A stretch of 64,000 bases of DNA from Trichomonas vaginalis G3 (lineage: Eukaryota > Parabasalia > Trichomonadida > Trichomonadidae): positions 25,497,896-25,561,895 of the forward strand of contig NC_067206.1 of the NCBI RefSeq assembly GCF_026262505.1, written 5' to 3'. The first letter of the stretch is position 1. Every line of letters begins with the position of its first letter. The notes below the pieces were generated by a model, which was given only the letters and a program-made list of their open reading frames with translations, ran no database searches and was not told where the DNA came from. Below, piece after piece: positions 1-8,703 of the stretch. A program made the position numbers and the translations under genes.

Positions 1-635
1 AAAAATGATTTTATTCCAACAAAAACAAGTAAACAGATGAATGGAAACGTACTATATTTTCATAAATGTAGTAATCAGCGTGTCGGCTTTTGTTTATCAT
101 GTTCGAGTCAAAATGTATTAACTTGTAATAAGAAATATTCGAAGATTATATGAAGTATTGAGCATTCTTTGTAGAAATATTTGTAATTCATTACTAACAT
201 ATATAATAAAGTTGTTTTTTTTCCTTATTGCAATAATTTTGTCTGATTTTAATAACTTTTCATGTATACGAGTTGTGTGAATATGCATCATAATATGCGT
301 AAATATACTTATTTGCGACGAATAATGTGGTTGCATAATGGAGGTGCTAAATTTTGATTTTTAATATGGGGCTTTGGTATGTATAATCATGTTCTTATCT
401 CAACGTAGGAGTATTGGTGCAATATGATTAAAATTTACGAGGTTGATCTTAAATTGAATAATTCTGGAGTAAATCACAATGCAGCTAATTCTATGTTAAA
501 GATAGATACAGATTGTAGTAATCAATTAGGGAGTACAAATTCATTCTTTCATTTCTGTCGTATTGAGCAGAAAGGAAGAGATCATAACCCTAGGAAAAAA
601 AGCCCAAATTTGTCACTTTTCATAGTACGTTAAAC

Positions 636-660
636 TCAATTCGCTCGGCGAATGCCGAGC
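636..660 (+). repeat. Hairpin-forming terminal-type repeat, left copy
   Basis: The sequence starts TCAATTCG and continues into a 7-bp GC-rich stem (GCTCGGC, loop GAAT, GCCGAGC). A closely similar sequence lies in inverted orientation at 5655-5679, with the stem changed to GCTCAGC/GCTGAGC so that pairing is kept. The pair brackets about 5 kb that includes the Mutator-like element. It may mark the ends of an older mobile element; no clear target duplication was found. Confidence 0.55.
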
Positions 661-1095
661 ACACGTACTCATCATTCAACATAATATTCTCATTCTTTGG
701 TTATTATAGTGCCAGACAACACAAGATTTCAAAGAATTACTTGAGTTTTCAATTAATCTTAATCCGATTTTAGATTTATCGAGAACTCCATCATCACAAT
801 CACATACTTCAGTGCGGTAACTACAATTATCCATATACAGAAGGAAGTTCTTTTCGAACAACTCATTTGGAGTCTGTTTTGGAAAGAACTTCTTTCTGTC
901 CGACTTAATTTCATAGTTCCTGATCAACCAAAAGACAGAAACCACACACTATCTACTTAGGAAAGGAGTTCTTTCTAAATCTTCCTTAAATTGAGATTTT
1001 ACGAGAGATAACCCTTCTATTGCACTTAAAAATGAACATTTTGATATCTTTAGTATCACACATGGTCATATATAGTATTTCATCTACATGAATAC

Positions 1096-1144
1096 ATTCA
1101 TCTTTCGAAGTCTCTCATTAAATGGGAGGCTTCGAAAGATGAAT
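1096..1144. repeat. Long inverted repeat (hairpin)
   Basis: A perfect 15-bp inverted repeat (ATTCATCTTTCGAAG and its complement) flanks an inner, nearly complementary 9-bp pair (TCTCTCATT against AATGGGAGG), giving an almost continuous stem of about 24 bp with a 1-2 nt loop. There is no gene nearby. Function unknown; it could be a MITE remnant or a cruciform. Confidence 0.6.
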
Positions 1145-2252
1145 CGTTTTATTCATACAACTTTAAATCTCGAATACATTTAGAGAGTGAGTATATCATT
1201 TTATTCTTGTTTTGAGTTTATTCTGATTCAAAATTGCAGTGAAAACAGAAGTTCACACATCATATCTGAATGTGAGCTCATCTATACTTATACGATCTCA
1301 ATACCTCCACTCTAAGCATAAGAGGTGAAGTTATATAAAAATTATCAGATGCGTTGAAGTCTCAAAAGTATTGCCTGAATGCTTGTTTCATATTTGTCCA
1401 AGTAGTTTCAATGAATAAATGTATTGTTTTATATAATTTCGATTTATTTTTAGAAAATATTCAATATAACCTTTATTGTGTTATTTACATCTCATAAATT
1501 CTCTGTCTAAATCATATAAAAGCGCGTTTTACCCCTATGAATCAAGAAATTCATTCAATATTCATGGTATATTTATTAAATTTATACGATTTACTAATAA
1601 TCAATATTATATCCTCATAAATAGCAATATATTTTGGTAATCTATGATAATCATATACAATATTTGAAATCAAATTTTCATTAGTTTAGGTTCCTTGTTA
1701 ATAGTAAACCATTATATTTATTACTAATAATAAAATCTATGTGTCGTATTGAAATTCAATAAAATTACTTATTCGGTCCAAAAAAACAAATTAGATAAAA
1801 TTTTTCTTTTTTTATGTAATTTTTGTTTTTCATTTTTCTCAAGATCCTAAGTTATGTTCGAACTTTTGACATCATATCCTATCATGCTAGGCTATATATT
1901 ATAGCATATCCAAAAGGCAAGGAAATCTATCAGAGAAGCCTTTTTGACCTATCGTTGCCCTACCTCTATTTGGAAGAAAAGTGAGAAAATTCCTAAAATG
2001 CTAAAAATGAATTTCCAAACGTATTTTTTTATCTCATTTTTTTGATTTTGAAAAAAATTTGGAGAGAAGATCTCGAGAAAGGGACAAACTATCCAGTGTC
2101 ACTTTTCAAAGGAATAAAAAAAATAATAAAGATGAAATAATAACATGAAATCTTATATAAATATAATTTTATCTAAATAGATAAATGAATTAAGCAGTTT
2201 ACAGTTATATATATTTAATGAGAGACAATATCTAGTTCTATGGTAGAAATGA

Positions 2253-2626
2253 CTCTTAGACTCAAATAAGTAACACAGATAGAAAGTACTCAGTATAACA
2301 ATTATATATGTACACTCAAAGTTAGTCGCTGCTAAAATCTTAACCTTGCATTTCGGGAAAATCTGACTAATGGCTCTTAGACTCAAATAAGTAACACAGA
2401 TAGAAAGTACTCAGTATAACAATTATATATGTACACTCAAAGTTAGTCGCTGCTAAAATCTTAACCTTGCATTTCGGGAAAATCTGACTAATGGCTCTTA
2501 GACTCAAATAAGTAACACAGATAGAAAGTACTCAGTATAACAATTATATATGTACACTCAAAGTTAGTCGCTGCTAAAATCTTAACCTTGCATTTCGGGA
2601 AAATCTGACAAATGGCTCTTAGACTT
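2253..2626. repeat. 121-bp tandem repeat, three copies plus a partial fourth
   Basis: Units begin at 2253, 2374 and 2495 with CTCTTAGACTCAAATAAG and are almost identical; a fourth start at 2616 diverges after about ten bases. The array lies between the left terminal repeat and the transposase gene of the Mutator-like element. Such subterminal repeats often bind transposase; that role is inferred here. Confidence 0.85.
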
Positions 2627-2768
2627 GTTTTGATAATTAATTCTTCAATTATATTATAATTTATAACAAATTTCCTCAAACTATCTGTATGTCATTCAAT
2701 TCCCGGCCACTACATTCAATGATGGACCATTTCCTTCAAATTTTGAAATACCTTATTCAATTTGTTGT

Positions 2769-4451
2769 ATGGAGCCCGTGATATTCAACACTATGGAGCT
2801 CCTCCAGTTTGGTATCCAAGAAGAGATAAAAGCTAGCATGGGCTACTCTCAAAAATGCAGGAAAGAATACTCCACGATCGAATACAAATGTAAGTATCCA
2901 CAATGTCAAGCTAAATTCAAAGTCCGGATAATAGATCAAGATAAATATGAACTACTAATCCACTCTGACTCTCATGATCATTCTGCACCTCCGAAATCAA
3001 CAAAAACAATATCCTCATTATTTGTCAGAAATTATCTTAAACATTACTTTGAAAACAATATGAATCATGCTACAGCTCAACTTAAGTGTTTCCAAGACTT
3101 AAATATTTCATATACAGACGAAGAGTTACTTTCAATATTTGCACAAGGTCCAGATGCATTACGTAAATTTGCTCAAAGAGCTGAAATTGTTTCCAAACGC
3201 TTTAGTTCGGATGAAAAAGTTTCTTTAGCTATCTTTGTCGAATCTGTTCAAGAAAGTTGTCCAGAAGATTTAATTGAATTTATCTCTGAGCCGGGAAAAC
3301 TAGTTTTTTTATATGCACCTTTCGAAGCGAAGGCCCTTGGTCACCAAATTTCTACGTTTCACATCGATTCAACGTATAAACTTCTAAGGGCTAACATTCC
3401 ATTATATGCACTCACAGGAAAAACAGAACATACTATTGTTTTTCCTTTTTTGTATTTCTTTATTTCTCCTGACACAAGCGAAAATATTCAATATTGTGTT
3501 TGTCGTTATTTTCAATATATTAATAGAGAACCCGAGATGATAAGTATGGACTGCGCCCCACAAATAGCCGAGGCAATTGAGCGAGGTATTCCAAACTGTC
3601 ATATTCTTTGGTGTGGCGTGCATGTCCTTCGCGCCATATTAAGAAAAGCGGATAAGTTTAAATCACGAGACAATTTTGAAGAATTTTATAATCTAATGAA
3701 ATTATTAGTATTCGATACTAAAGAAGAATCTCCCGAGGAAGAACAGAACCAAGAAGAAGAAAATCCTAGAGAGGAACCAGCTCAATCTCACTTACTTCAA
3801 GCAGAAGAAATTGAAGAAGAGGAACAATATGAAGAAGAATTCATCGAAAATGAATTTCAACCTTCTCAAATCTTTTTACCACGAGAATCTTCTGATGATC
3901 CAAACGATTCTGAAATTATTCCAGAAGAAGAAACGTTTGAAACAAGTGAAGAAGTTCCAGAGCACCTCACTCAAGAAGAAGCTGCAGACCTAGATGCAGT
4001 TTATGATCGAATTCTTGAAATTCTTTCCACTGAACCGAAAGCCCAAAAGTACTTCGATAGGCAATGGAGGCATCATTTAGATCGTTGGAATAAGCGCTAT
4101 CGCAACGGAGGTGACGCGACTAATAACGTCAGTGAGTCACATTTCAAAGTTCTCAAGCATTCTTATTTCCCAGAGAGAAGGAATATTCGATTAGACGATT
4201 TTGTTGTTGAATTATACACAACGGTTGTTCCAGCATTATTGATTAAATTTAAAGTTCAATTAATCAATAGTGATAAAGTTGTTCGTATATTACGAAAAGG
4301 TAATGACCATGAACAAATATTGGAAAACAAAAAAGTCGAATGTTTGAAAATGCTTGAAGCAATATATTCAAGTTTGCAACAAGGATCAATAGATTCAAAT
4401 CTTGTTTATTGTACTTTAAAGGTACTTTTAAAAAAGAAACAATTAATGTAA
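2769..4451 (+). CDS. MULE transposase
   Basis: This 560-residue protein is the only gene of the surrounding Mutator-like element and should cut and paste it. The N-terminus (about residues 28-75) has a C-x4-C ... H-x-H pattern of the WRKY/FLYWCH-type DNA-binding zinc fingers found in many MULE transposases. The catalytic core follows: a first Asp in FHIDSTYKLL (about residue 199), a second Asp in ISMDCAPQ (about 260), then a C/H patch (ILWCGVHVLRAI), and the final acidic residue in NNVSESHF (about 460). A very acidic, Glu-rich insertion of about 100 residues separates the second Asp from the final Glu. The frame is open throughout and the start is the first ATG, so the gene could be active. 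Family assignment is from the motifs; I could not run a search. Confidence 0.85.
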   Translation: MEPVIFNTMELLQFGIQEEIKASMGYSQKCRKEYSTIEYKCKYPQCQAKFKVRIIDQDKYELLIHSDSHDHSAPPKSTKTISSLFVRNYLKHYFENNMNHATAQLKCFQDLNISYTDEELLSIFAQGPDALRKFAQRAEIVSKRFSSDEKVSLAIFVESVQESCPEDLIEFISEPGKLVFLYAPFEAKALGHQISTFHIDSTYKLLRANIPLYALTGKTEHTIVFPFLYFFISPDTSENIQYCVCRYFQYINREPEMISMDCAPQIAEAIERGIPNCHILWCGVHVLRAILRKADKFKSRDNFEEFYNLMKLLVFDTKEESPEEEQNQEEENPREEPAQSHLLQAEEIEEEEQYEEEFIENEFQPSQIFLPRESSDDPNDSEIIPEEETFETSEEVPEHLTQEEAADLDAVYDRILEILSTEPKAQKYFDRQWRHHLDRWNKRYRNGGDATNNVSESHFKVLKHSYFPERRNIRLDDFVVELYTTVVPALLIKFKVQLINSDKVVRILRKGNDHEQILENKKVECLKMLEAIYSSLQQGSIDSNLVYCTLKVLLKKKQLM

Positions 4452-4545
4452 AAGATTCAAATAATTTTTATTATTTTATTAATTTTTTAAAATAAGGTTA
4501 ATAAAAAAGTGACACTGGATAGTTTGTCCCACACTCGAAGATCTC

Positions 4546-6002
4546 TTCGTTTTTGAATTTTATCACGATGGTTTTAAAGTATATTAGACACATGCATTGA
4601 TATTACTATTTTTGTATATTTTGAGAGAAAATCCCCAAAAAGTAAGAAAATCTAAGACGGTTTGAGAAAATATATAAACTATTGAAAATTTGAATTAAAC
4701 TTCTAATTTGGAAAAAAGAAATTTGGAAAGAAGAAAATTCAAAAATCGAGATTTAGACTCAGCATCAAATGGAGAACAAAATGTTTCTTCATATGAAGGA
4801 AAAAAATTTTCTTGTGAAGAAATAGAGTTTTTAAAATTTTATTGTATGTAATGAAATAAACAAATATTAAAATTATTTTTTGATAACAAGAAAATTCCCA
4901 ATAGAAAATATTTGAGAGAAAGAAAAAAAATTGAAAAATATTACTCTTCTTTATATTTCATGAGATTTTAAATTTATTCTCATAAAATTGACAATTTTAT
5001 ACGTTCAGATGAAAATAAGTGATTTTGGTTGAAATAGAAATTATTATTTGATTACAGCTATCAAATAGATTTTTGCTATTTTGATTAAAATTTGTTAATC
5101 AAATTAATAAATTTTTTCTAAATATCTTAAATATCTGGATCACTCACATATACAATGAATTGAACGATAAAAATAATACAAACTCAACTAAGTTTCCTGT
5201 CTTTCAACTAAAAAAAATTATGCAAATTAAATTAAATTGTTTATTCAAATATAAAACAAAGATGAAGTAATTACAGTTATCATAAACTTTATGAATAACT
5301 CTGTAATTGGTTCAGATTTTCGTAAAAATATTTTTATTAATATCGATAAGAATACGTTTACCTACTATCACAACATATCGATAAACAAGAGTAGAGTGAT
5401 TTTTATCATCGAAACTTTTTAAAAGCTGTAAGCTGGAAGGAAAAATCTTGTTTTTTCTGAGTTAGTTGTAGAACTATTGATGCACGAGTTATCATTGTGA
5501 TGTAGAAGGATGTCAATGTACTGACTGAAGGATATGAAGTGAATTGAATTTCATTGCATTTCAATTTGATCAAAATTTGTTGAAATGATATGAATGTGTC
5601 AACATCTGTATCACTCTCTTTCACTCCTTCTCTATTCTTTCGAGAACGAAGCTAGCTCAGCTTTCGCTGAGCGAATTGACACTTTTGATGCCCTAAACGT
5701 ACATGCTCTCAAATTTATCGAAAAAATTATACCACCTAAACTAGTATATTCTTATTTTAAATATGATATTATCCTTAGAAACCACACTAGAATATATTTA
5801 AATCAACTTTTAAAAAAGTTCGAATCCTGCGCGTCTCACTTTTTAAATTTTCCAAAAGGAAAATTATATTCTCCTAAAATGAAAACAAATTTCCGAATTG
5901 ACATCCTTAGTGCTAATGGAATATTTTAATTATATTATTCAGTTACATGCATTTTTTTAGCGATTCTTTGTAACTCCGCAGTTTTTCAATACAAATAGGT
6001 CA
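4546..6002. other. AT-rich intergenic region
   Basis: This lies between the Mutator-like element and the Maverick-like element. It is mostly A/T runs. The only longer open frame is 5594-5929 (plus, 111 codons). It overlaps the right hairpin repeat and shows no recognisable domain, so it is not called as a gene. Confidence 0.55.
5655..5679 (-). repeat. Hairpin-forming terminal-type repeat, right copy
   Basis: This is the inverted counterpart of 636-660. On the minus strand it reads TCAATTCGCTC, loop GAAA, then the matching stem. The stem differs from the left copy by a compensatory G-C to A-T exchange. Confidence 0.55.
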
Positions 6003-6050
6003 GGTATGAGGGGCTTCCAGGGGCTGCGCCCCTTCTAGCCCTAAGAAATT
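6003..6050 (+). repeat. Left terminal inverted repeat of copy 1, with hairpin
   Basis: The repeat pairs with 30610-30657. Inside it, GGGGC-TGC-GCCCC (6020-6032) forms a short GC hairpin. At the other end the same position reads GGCAC-TTC-GTGCC on the minus strand: a different sequence with the same fold. This covariation suggests the tip hairpin is functional. Confidence 0.7.
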
Positions 6051-6139
6051 TTGCCCAAGACCCAAGAGGAGGACCGAACCCCAGCCGACCAGCCGGTGAC
6101 AAAACCAAAACCGTTGTTATTTACATCATATTAATGATG

Positions 6140-6222
6140 TCACTTTTAAAAATGTCACTTTTTGTTTCACTTTTCACAAATTATATATGTTTTCATGCTT
6201 TGTCACTTTTCTGTCACTTTTC
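6140..6222 (+). promoter_or_regulatory. Cluster of five Inr-like TCACTTTT motifs
   Basis: Five copies of TCACTTTT lie within about 80 bp between the left tip and the methylase gene. The motif matches the trichomonad initiator consensus TCA-Py-T/A used by host genes. Only the last copies are within about 50 bp of the methylase start at 6253. A role in transcription from the element end is inferred. Confidence 0.5.
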
Positions 6223-6252
6223 GGGTAAAAACATTTTTATTATTATATATAA

Positions 6253-7046
6253 ATGAATTTTACAAAACCACCGTTACCGTTCTTTGGAAATAAGGGTAGA
6301 TGTAAAGATATTATATTGAGAGAACTTAAGAAACTACCGAATGGTCTAACATTTGTAGATTTGTTCGGTGGAAGTTTCTATATATCCCATTTATGTCATA
6401 CAATATTCCCAGACTCAAAGATTATATGCAATGACTTCGACAACTATATGGACCGTCTCAAACATATACCAGATACAAACAATATATTGAAAGAGTTAAA
6501 AGAAAAGATACCTATAGGTAAGATGGAACGTATACCATTAGATAACAAAAATATTGTGAGAGAGGTTTTGAAAAAAGCAGAATATATAGACTGGGATAGT
6601 ATATCTGCTAGACTATTATATAGTGGTTCTATAAGAGTTCATGACATTGAAACACTTATGTCAAAAGTTTTATATCTTAACTATACAAATGTTTTCAAAG
6701 AGGACATAGAAAAATATATTGAGGGTATAGAGTTTGTGAGATGTCATTGGACAGAGTTGTATGAAAAATATAAAGACAAGGAAAATGTTTCTTTATAGTG
6801 GACCCGCCGTTCTATAACACATGGGATTTTCAATACCAAGTAGACTGGACTTTGAGAGACTCTTTAGAAACTTTAGACGTTTTACATAACCATCCATGCT
6901 TTTACTTTACATCCGATAAAAGTGGTTTGGAAACCGTTATGAGATGGTTAGAGGACATACATGACTATGAGTTTAGATATGACAAGATAGAATATGAGAG
7001 AGGTCCTATAAACCGGAGAAAGTGTCATAACAAAGAAATTTTTTAG
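6253..7046 (+). pseudogene. D12-class DNA N6-adenine methyltransferase, frameshifted
   Basis: This would transfer a methyl group from S-adenosylmethionine to adenine in DNA. The N-terminal part has the Dam-like opening PFFGNKGR (about residues 9-16) and the cofactor loop FVDLFGGSFY (about 35-44). The catalytic motif IV, DPPF, follows at about 6801-6812. The two parts lie in different frames: the first stops at 6798, and the DPPF half opens in the next frame. A single missing T in the T-rich stretch just before motif IV explains the break. In size and motif order (about 264 residues) it fits D12 methylases of phages and giant viruses. The start is set by an ATG preceded by the A/T-rich box of this element's genes. 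It is probably inactive unless the indel is a sequencing error. Confidence 0.8.
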
Positions 7047-7053
7047 TAAGTAA

Positions 7054-7185
7054 ATGTGGTTTGAAATAGGACTACTTGTTTTAGGTTTTTTCCATTGTGT
7101 CATTTATTTATTTGACGTGGCAGAAAAGTACAGAGAATATGAAGATGAACCAATGCCTGCAAATGTTCAGCATATGTACTCGTAA
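7054..7185 (+). CDS. Small single-span membrane protein
   Basis: This is a 43-residue open frame. Residues about 4-20 are strongly hydrophobic (IGLLVLGFFHCVIYLF), followed by a charged tail (EKYREYEDEP). It sits eight bases after the methylase and 23 bases before the next gene, in the same direction, so it fits a compact cluster. Small membrane proteins are common in virion gene sets. No family was recognised. Confidence 0.5.
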   Translation: MWFEIGLLVLGFFHCVIYLFDVAEKYREYEDEPMPANVQHMYS

Positions 7186-7208
7186 GAGATATTTTTATCT
7201 AATATTAA

Positions 7209-7571
7209 ATGGACGCACAGAACTTAGCGAATGCACAGCAACCTGGACAACCAAACCCAGAGAATATTCCAAATGAAGTTAGAATACAAACTGCAATGGC
7301 AAACTATGGTCAAGTGCCAACAGATGTACAAATGCAAACTGCCATGTCAAATGACGCTGCGTTAGGTTTGCCACCATGGTATGCAAATATGAGATGGAAA
7401 GAGTTTTATACAAACCCTGAAGTGGGATATAAACAACTTTATGCAGATGACGCGAACACAGGAGTTGACCCAGAATATGTTTTCTACCAGAGGAGAAACA
7501 GAATGTATGAGCTCCAGTTAAAGAATGCTATGGAACTCAACAGGAAACGTAAGAGACTAGGTGGACATTAG
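7209..7571 (+). CDS. Unknown 120-residue element protein
   Basis: The N-terminal half is rich in Gln, Asn and Pro and contains two near-identical stretches (RIQTAMANYGQVPTDV and VQMQTAMSNDAALG). The C-terminal half is charged, with many Tyr and Arg, and ends KRKRLGGH. Just upstream is TATTTTTATC, the A/T box seen before other genes of this element. It lies directly upstream of a small amphipathic protein in the same direction, so the two may be co-expressed. Role unknown; a virion component is possible. Confidence 0.6.
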   Translation: MDAQNLANAQQPGQPNPENIPNEVRIQTAMANYGQVPTDVQMQTAMSNDAALGLPPWYANMRWKEFYTNPEVGYKQLYADDANTGVDPEYVFYQRRNRMYELQLKNAMELNRKRKRLGGH

Positions 7572-7589
7572 ATTTTTACATATAGTAAA

Positions 7590-7832
7590 ATGGGTTTCTT
7601 CAGTAGTATTGGAAACTTCTTCAGAAGAGTTGGAAGAGGTATATGGAATGGAATAAAAACCGTAGGAAGAGGAATTTGGAACGGAGTCAAAAATATTGGT
7701 AAAAGAGTAGGTCAGTTTGTTGGTATTATACCTAAAGACCCTGAACCAGAAGAACAAGCTCCTGTTATACAACAGCCTGAACCTGCACCACAGTCTAGTT
7801 GGCAACCAAATCCAACACCTCAACCGTATTAA
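7590..7832 (+). CDS. Small amphipathic protein with Pro-rich tail
   Basis: This is an 80-residue protein. It begins MGFFSSIGNFF, a plausible N-myristoylation site. It continues with a duplicated segment (RRVGRGIWNGIKTVGRGIWNG shortened here to its core GRGIWNG, seen twice) that would form amphipathic helices. The tail is Pro/Gln-rich. The overall plan (Met-Gly start, helices, Pro/Gln tail) matches the gene at 11149, so the two look like distant duplicates. By analogy with polinton-like viruses it could be a membrane-active virion protein; this is inference from layout only. Confidence 0.6.
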   Translation: MGFFSSIGNFFRRVGRGIWNGIKTVGRGIWNGVKNIGKRVGQFVGIIPKDPEPEEQAPVIQQPEPAPQSSWQPNPTPQPY

Positions 7833-7836
7833 AAAA

Positions 7837-8685
7837 TTATATTTTTACCGTTCGATAGTAGTTGTATATGAAACTAAGTTCTAAGTAAAACGCATGGTAT
7901 AATGGAATTATTCTTTTTCTTCCATCTGTAGTAAACCATACTTGAAAGTCTGAAATACTTCCACTTGGTGGTTCGTATAACTTTGTAGGTTTTTCGTAAA
8001 AGTCATTTGCCAAGCATAAGAAAGAGTTTTGGGCGCCAGAAAATGAAGCATGAACAATAATAGCAGCTGGGTCGAAAACATTTTCATATGTTCCATTAGG
8101 GTTTTCGACTTCATAAAAGTCTGGGTGTACTGGATATGCTGCAGGCTGATTTAACATCCTCATAAATCTATACCATGCCAAGTTGTTATATTTTGTAGAA
8201 ATTTAAACGTTTTCTCCAAGGTCTTCTATTCTATTGATTTTAACAGTTGCATTTTTCCTGTCATAAATAATATCGAGATGGTACTCTCCCTCGTCAATGT
8301 TATACTGGTTTGCATATTCAATATAGATGTCGTTTATTTTTTCTTGAAAAGCTTGAAGAGTTGTTTCTAAGTTTACAAGCAAACTAACTTGTAAAAGTTT
8401 TCCCTGTTCAAATTTCTCATACATACGTTTTTCTTTGTTATAGTATCGAACTTCAAAACCGACCGTAAATGGGAAACCATGTATGGCTTCTGAAATGAAC
8501 TTCATTCTACGAAAGCCAATAGCTTTTGTGACAGATGGGTCTCTTAGCCATCTTAATGGGTAGTCAAAACGATAGCCTTCATGCTTTACGGTCTCTGTCT
8601 CAAACTTTTGACCGACATTAGTAAAAAGTTCATCTAATGGTTTAGTTGTAGCAACTCTTGAATTTTCTTTTTCTATTGGAAGCAT
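7837..8685 (-). pseudogene. Element protein of about 280 residues, interrupted by one in-frame stop
   Basis: The first 160 residues (8685-8203) end at a TAA. The same frame then stays open to 7837 for over 110 further residues. The element's second copy of this gene (13168-14024, plus) contains counterparts of both halves in the same order, which shows the two halves were one protein or a fixed pair. Conserved blocks are RFDYPLRWL and KAIGFRR in the first half, and HASFS, SFLC, YEPPS, SDFQVWFTT and YLELSFIYNY in the second. No known domain was recognised. It is divergent from the fibre gene at 8704, with only 18 bp between the starts, and the tail converges on the gene ending at 7832. Confidence 0.65.
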
Positions 8686-8703
8686 ATTTTATCTAGAATA
8701 AAA
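8686..8703. promoter_or_regulatory. Divergent promoter of 18 bp
   Basis: The whole spacer between the opposite ATGs at 8685 and 8704 is ATTTTATCTAGAATAAAA. It contains the A/T box on both strands and a central TCTAGA palindrome. A similar spacer with TTAGAATAAAA separates the divergent genes at 25064 and 25083. Confidence 0.6.

Larger units (their letters stand above)
1..2065. other. AT-rich intergenic region without a supported gene
   Basis: Only short open frames occur here (the longest is about 89 codons, 676-945 minus), with low-complexity composition and no recognisable domain. I do not call any of them. The stretch holds a hairpin repeat at 636-660 and a long inverted repeat at 1096-1144, listed separately. 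No tRNA or rRNA signature was noticed. Confidence 0.6.
2075..4536 (+). mobile_element. Mutator-like DNA transposon (MULE), complete
   Basis: The element is about 2.46 kb and has imperfect terminal inverted repeats. The left end reads GAGAAAGGGACAAACTATCC and runs on into GTGTCACTTTT; the right end is its complement, with mismatches in the outer seven bases. The 9-bp sequence GAAGATCTC lies directly outside both ends (2066-2074 and 4537-4545), the target-site duplication length expected of Mutator-like elements. It encodes one transposase. The left non-coding part contains a tandem repeat. Confidence 0.88.

Noticed and set aside
5594..5929. Possible 111-residue gene left of copy 1
   Set aside because: It has no recognisable domain, overlaps a hairpin repeat and lies in AT-rich DNA where frames of this length are not rare.
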